Shown: one piece after another, positions 40,453 to 41,250 of the stretch
How positions within the stretch are numbered: the stretch's first letter is position 1
Layout: every line of letters begins with the position of its first letter
Source: Nitrospirae bacterium CG2_30_70_394
GTDB lineage: Bacteria > CG2-30-53-67 > CG2-30-70-394
Assembly (NCBI GenBank): GCA_001873295.1
Contig: MNYW01000061.1
Location: 1 to 41,250, forward strand
Direction of reading: 5' to 3'
Length of the DNA stretch: 41,250 bases
Notes under the pieces: model-generated
The model's database searches: none
What the model saw: only the letters and a program-made list of their open reading frames with translations
Told to the model about the DNA's origin: nothing
Translations under genes and position numbers: made by a program

Positions 40453-41227
40453 TCATCTTTGCATCACCGAGTCGAGGGCGATCCCAGGTGCCGCGCCGCG
40501 CTCATCGTCCGTTCCATATCCGGCCATCAGCGCGTCGTGCAGGTCGCGCACCTGTTGGGTAGGTACCGCGTCGCCAAGGCTCGCCAGATCGAAGCCGAGG
40601 CAGATCTCGACGTCTTTCTGCGACAGGTAGTGCCCGTGGATGAGCACTTCCCGGATCTGGTCGGCGGCCTCGGGATACTCGTGCTCTTCGGGGTCGTGGT
40701 TGTGCAACAGGAACTCCCTGTAGCAGTGCTCGATGACCGGCCGGGAGTGGGTCTGGATCTCGTCCACGACGCGCAGGATCTCGCTGATCTTGGCGTCAAG
40801 CGCGGCCTGGGTGCTGTAGAAGATGTTGCCGTTCGGGTGGGCGGACTCGTTCCGGTCGTCGACCAGCTTGGCGTAGGTGCCGATCTCGCCGTTGTCGCAC
40901 GCGATGCGCTTGAGGAAGCGCAGGATGCTGCGCTCCTTGACGGTGCTGAACACGAAGGGCGAAGTGGCTTCGAGGAGACTCTTCTCGATGTCCTTGCCGA
41001 AGCCGATCAGGCCCATCGCGAAATCGTTCGGCGTCGTCTGCTTGATCTGCCAGATGTTGAGAGGCGAAGCTCATCGTGAGCATGTGGCAGGCGAGGAAAG
41101 CGAACTGGAATTTGCCGTGCGTGTGGTTCGTCTCGAAGGCGTCCCACAGGAACTCGATGTATTCCTGCTCCTTCGGGGTCTTGAAGGCGAGCGGCAGGTA
41201 GTCGGCGAGTTCGGCGGCTTCTTCCAT
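40453..41227 (-). pseudogene. Frameshifted HEPN-motif protein coupled to the ATPase
   Basis: From ATG 41227 (AAGG 7-10 nt upstream) the frame reads MEEAAELADYLPLAFKTPKE ... LACHMLTMSF. One extra base near 41062 then shifts it; in the next frame it continues LNIWQIKQTTPNDFAMGLIG ... to the stop at 40453. Joined, it would be about 257 aa, mainly helical. DDRNESAH at 40837-40860 is an RNxxxH motif, the catalytic signature of HEPN ribonucleases, set in a helix-turn-helix context typical of that fold. I cannot name the family. Its last codons overlap the ATPase start (ATGA). The shift may be a real mutation, a programmed event or an assembly error; an internal ATG at 41016 could still express the motif-bearing part. 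Confidence 0.7.
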
Positions 41228-41250
41228 CTCAAACCTTGTGAACAAGGTCA

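Overview
The window looks like a chromosome segment of a high-GC Gram-negative bacterium. Three things suggest this: a FadL-type outer-membrane protein, a lipoprotein with a Gram-negative style signal, and a MurE with the DNPR motif of meso-diaminopimelate enzymes. The gene set (M23 peptidase next to secA, DUF6502, DUF5666, a proteobacterial-order dcw cluster) points to Proteobacteria in the broad sense, perhaps a deltaproteobacterial or magnetococcal-like lineage. I cannot place it more precisely.

Region 1 (1-11100) is mixed housekeeping and envelope genes. A fused ETF beta-alpha protein runs in from the left edge and converges on purM. On the minus strand follow a secreted protein with a very clear terminator, an unusually large FadL-family protein, and a two-gene unit (DUF6502 regulator-like protein plus DUF5666 lipoprotein) behind a strong, apparently leaderless promoter. 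Just upstream of that promoter is an uninterrupted array of 40 units of 13 or 14 bp, then an Ogt-type DNA methyltransferase.

Region 2 (11400-21823) holds pcrA/uvrD on the plus strand. On the minus strand are a nitrilase-superfamily amidohydrolase whose catalytic Glu is replaced by Gln, secA and an M23 peptidase. On the plus strand again are a HAD hydrolase, a DUF5658 membrane protein and an unrecognised Pro/Ala-rich membrane-anchored protein with a structured leader.

Region 3 (22383-34089) is a division and cell-wall (dcw) cluster: mraZ-rsmH-ftsL-ftsI-murE-murF-mraY-murD-ftsW-murG. It is preceded by a promoter and three in-phase 10-bp repeats that fit a MraZ operator.

Region 4 (34090-41250) breaks the dcw cluster exactly where murC/murB/ddl/ftsQAZ would be expected. 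It is a defence-type island. On the plus strand are hsdM, a DUF1016 (YhcG-like) nuclease gene, and a half-length hsdS fused to a broken GIY-YIG domain. On the minus strand, converging on these, is a two-gene module: a frameshifted protein with an RNxxxH (HEPN-type) motif and an SMC-like ATPase with a CxxC zinc-hook motif. No hsdR is visible. The island carries several palindromic elements translated in frame inside hsdM and hsdS, a duplicated hsdM 3' end marking where the DUF1016 gene was inserted, and an attC-like hairpin that cuts the GIY-YIG domain. I did not notice such elements in the other 34 kb. The HEPN/zinc-hook ATPase pair and the mosaic Type I locus are the best candidates here for something undescribed.
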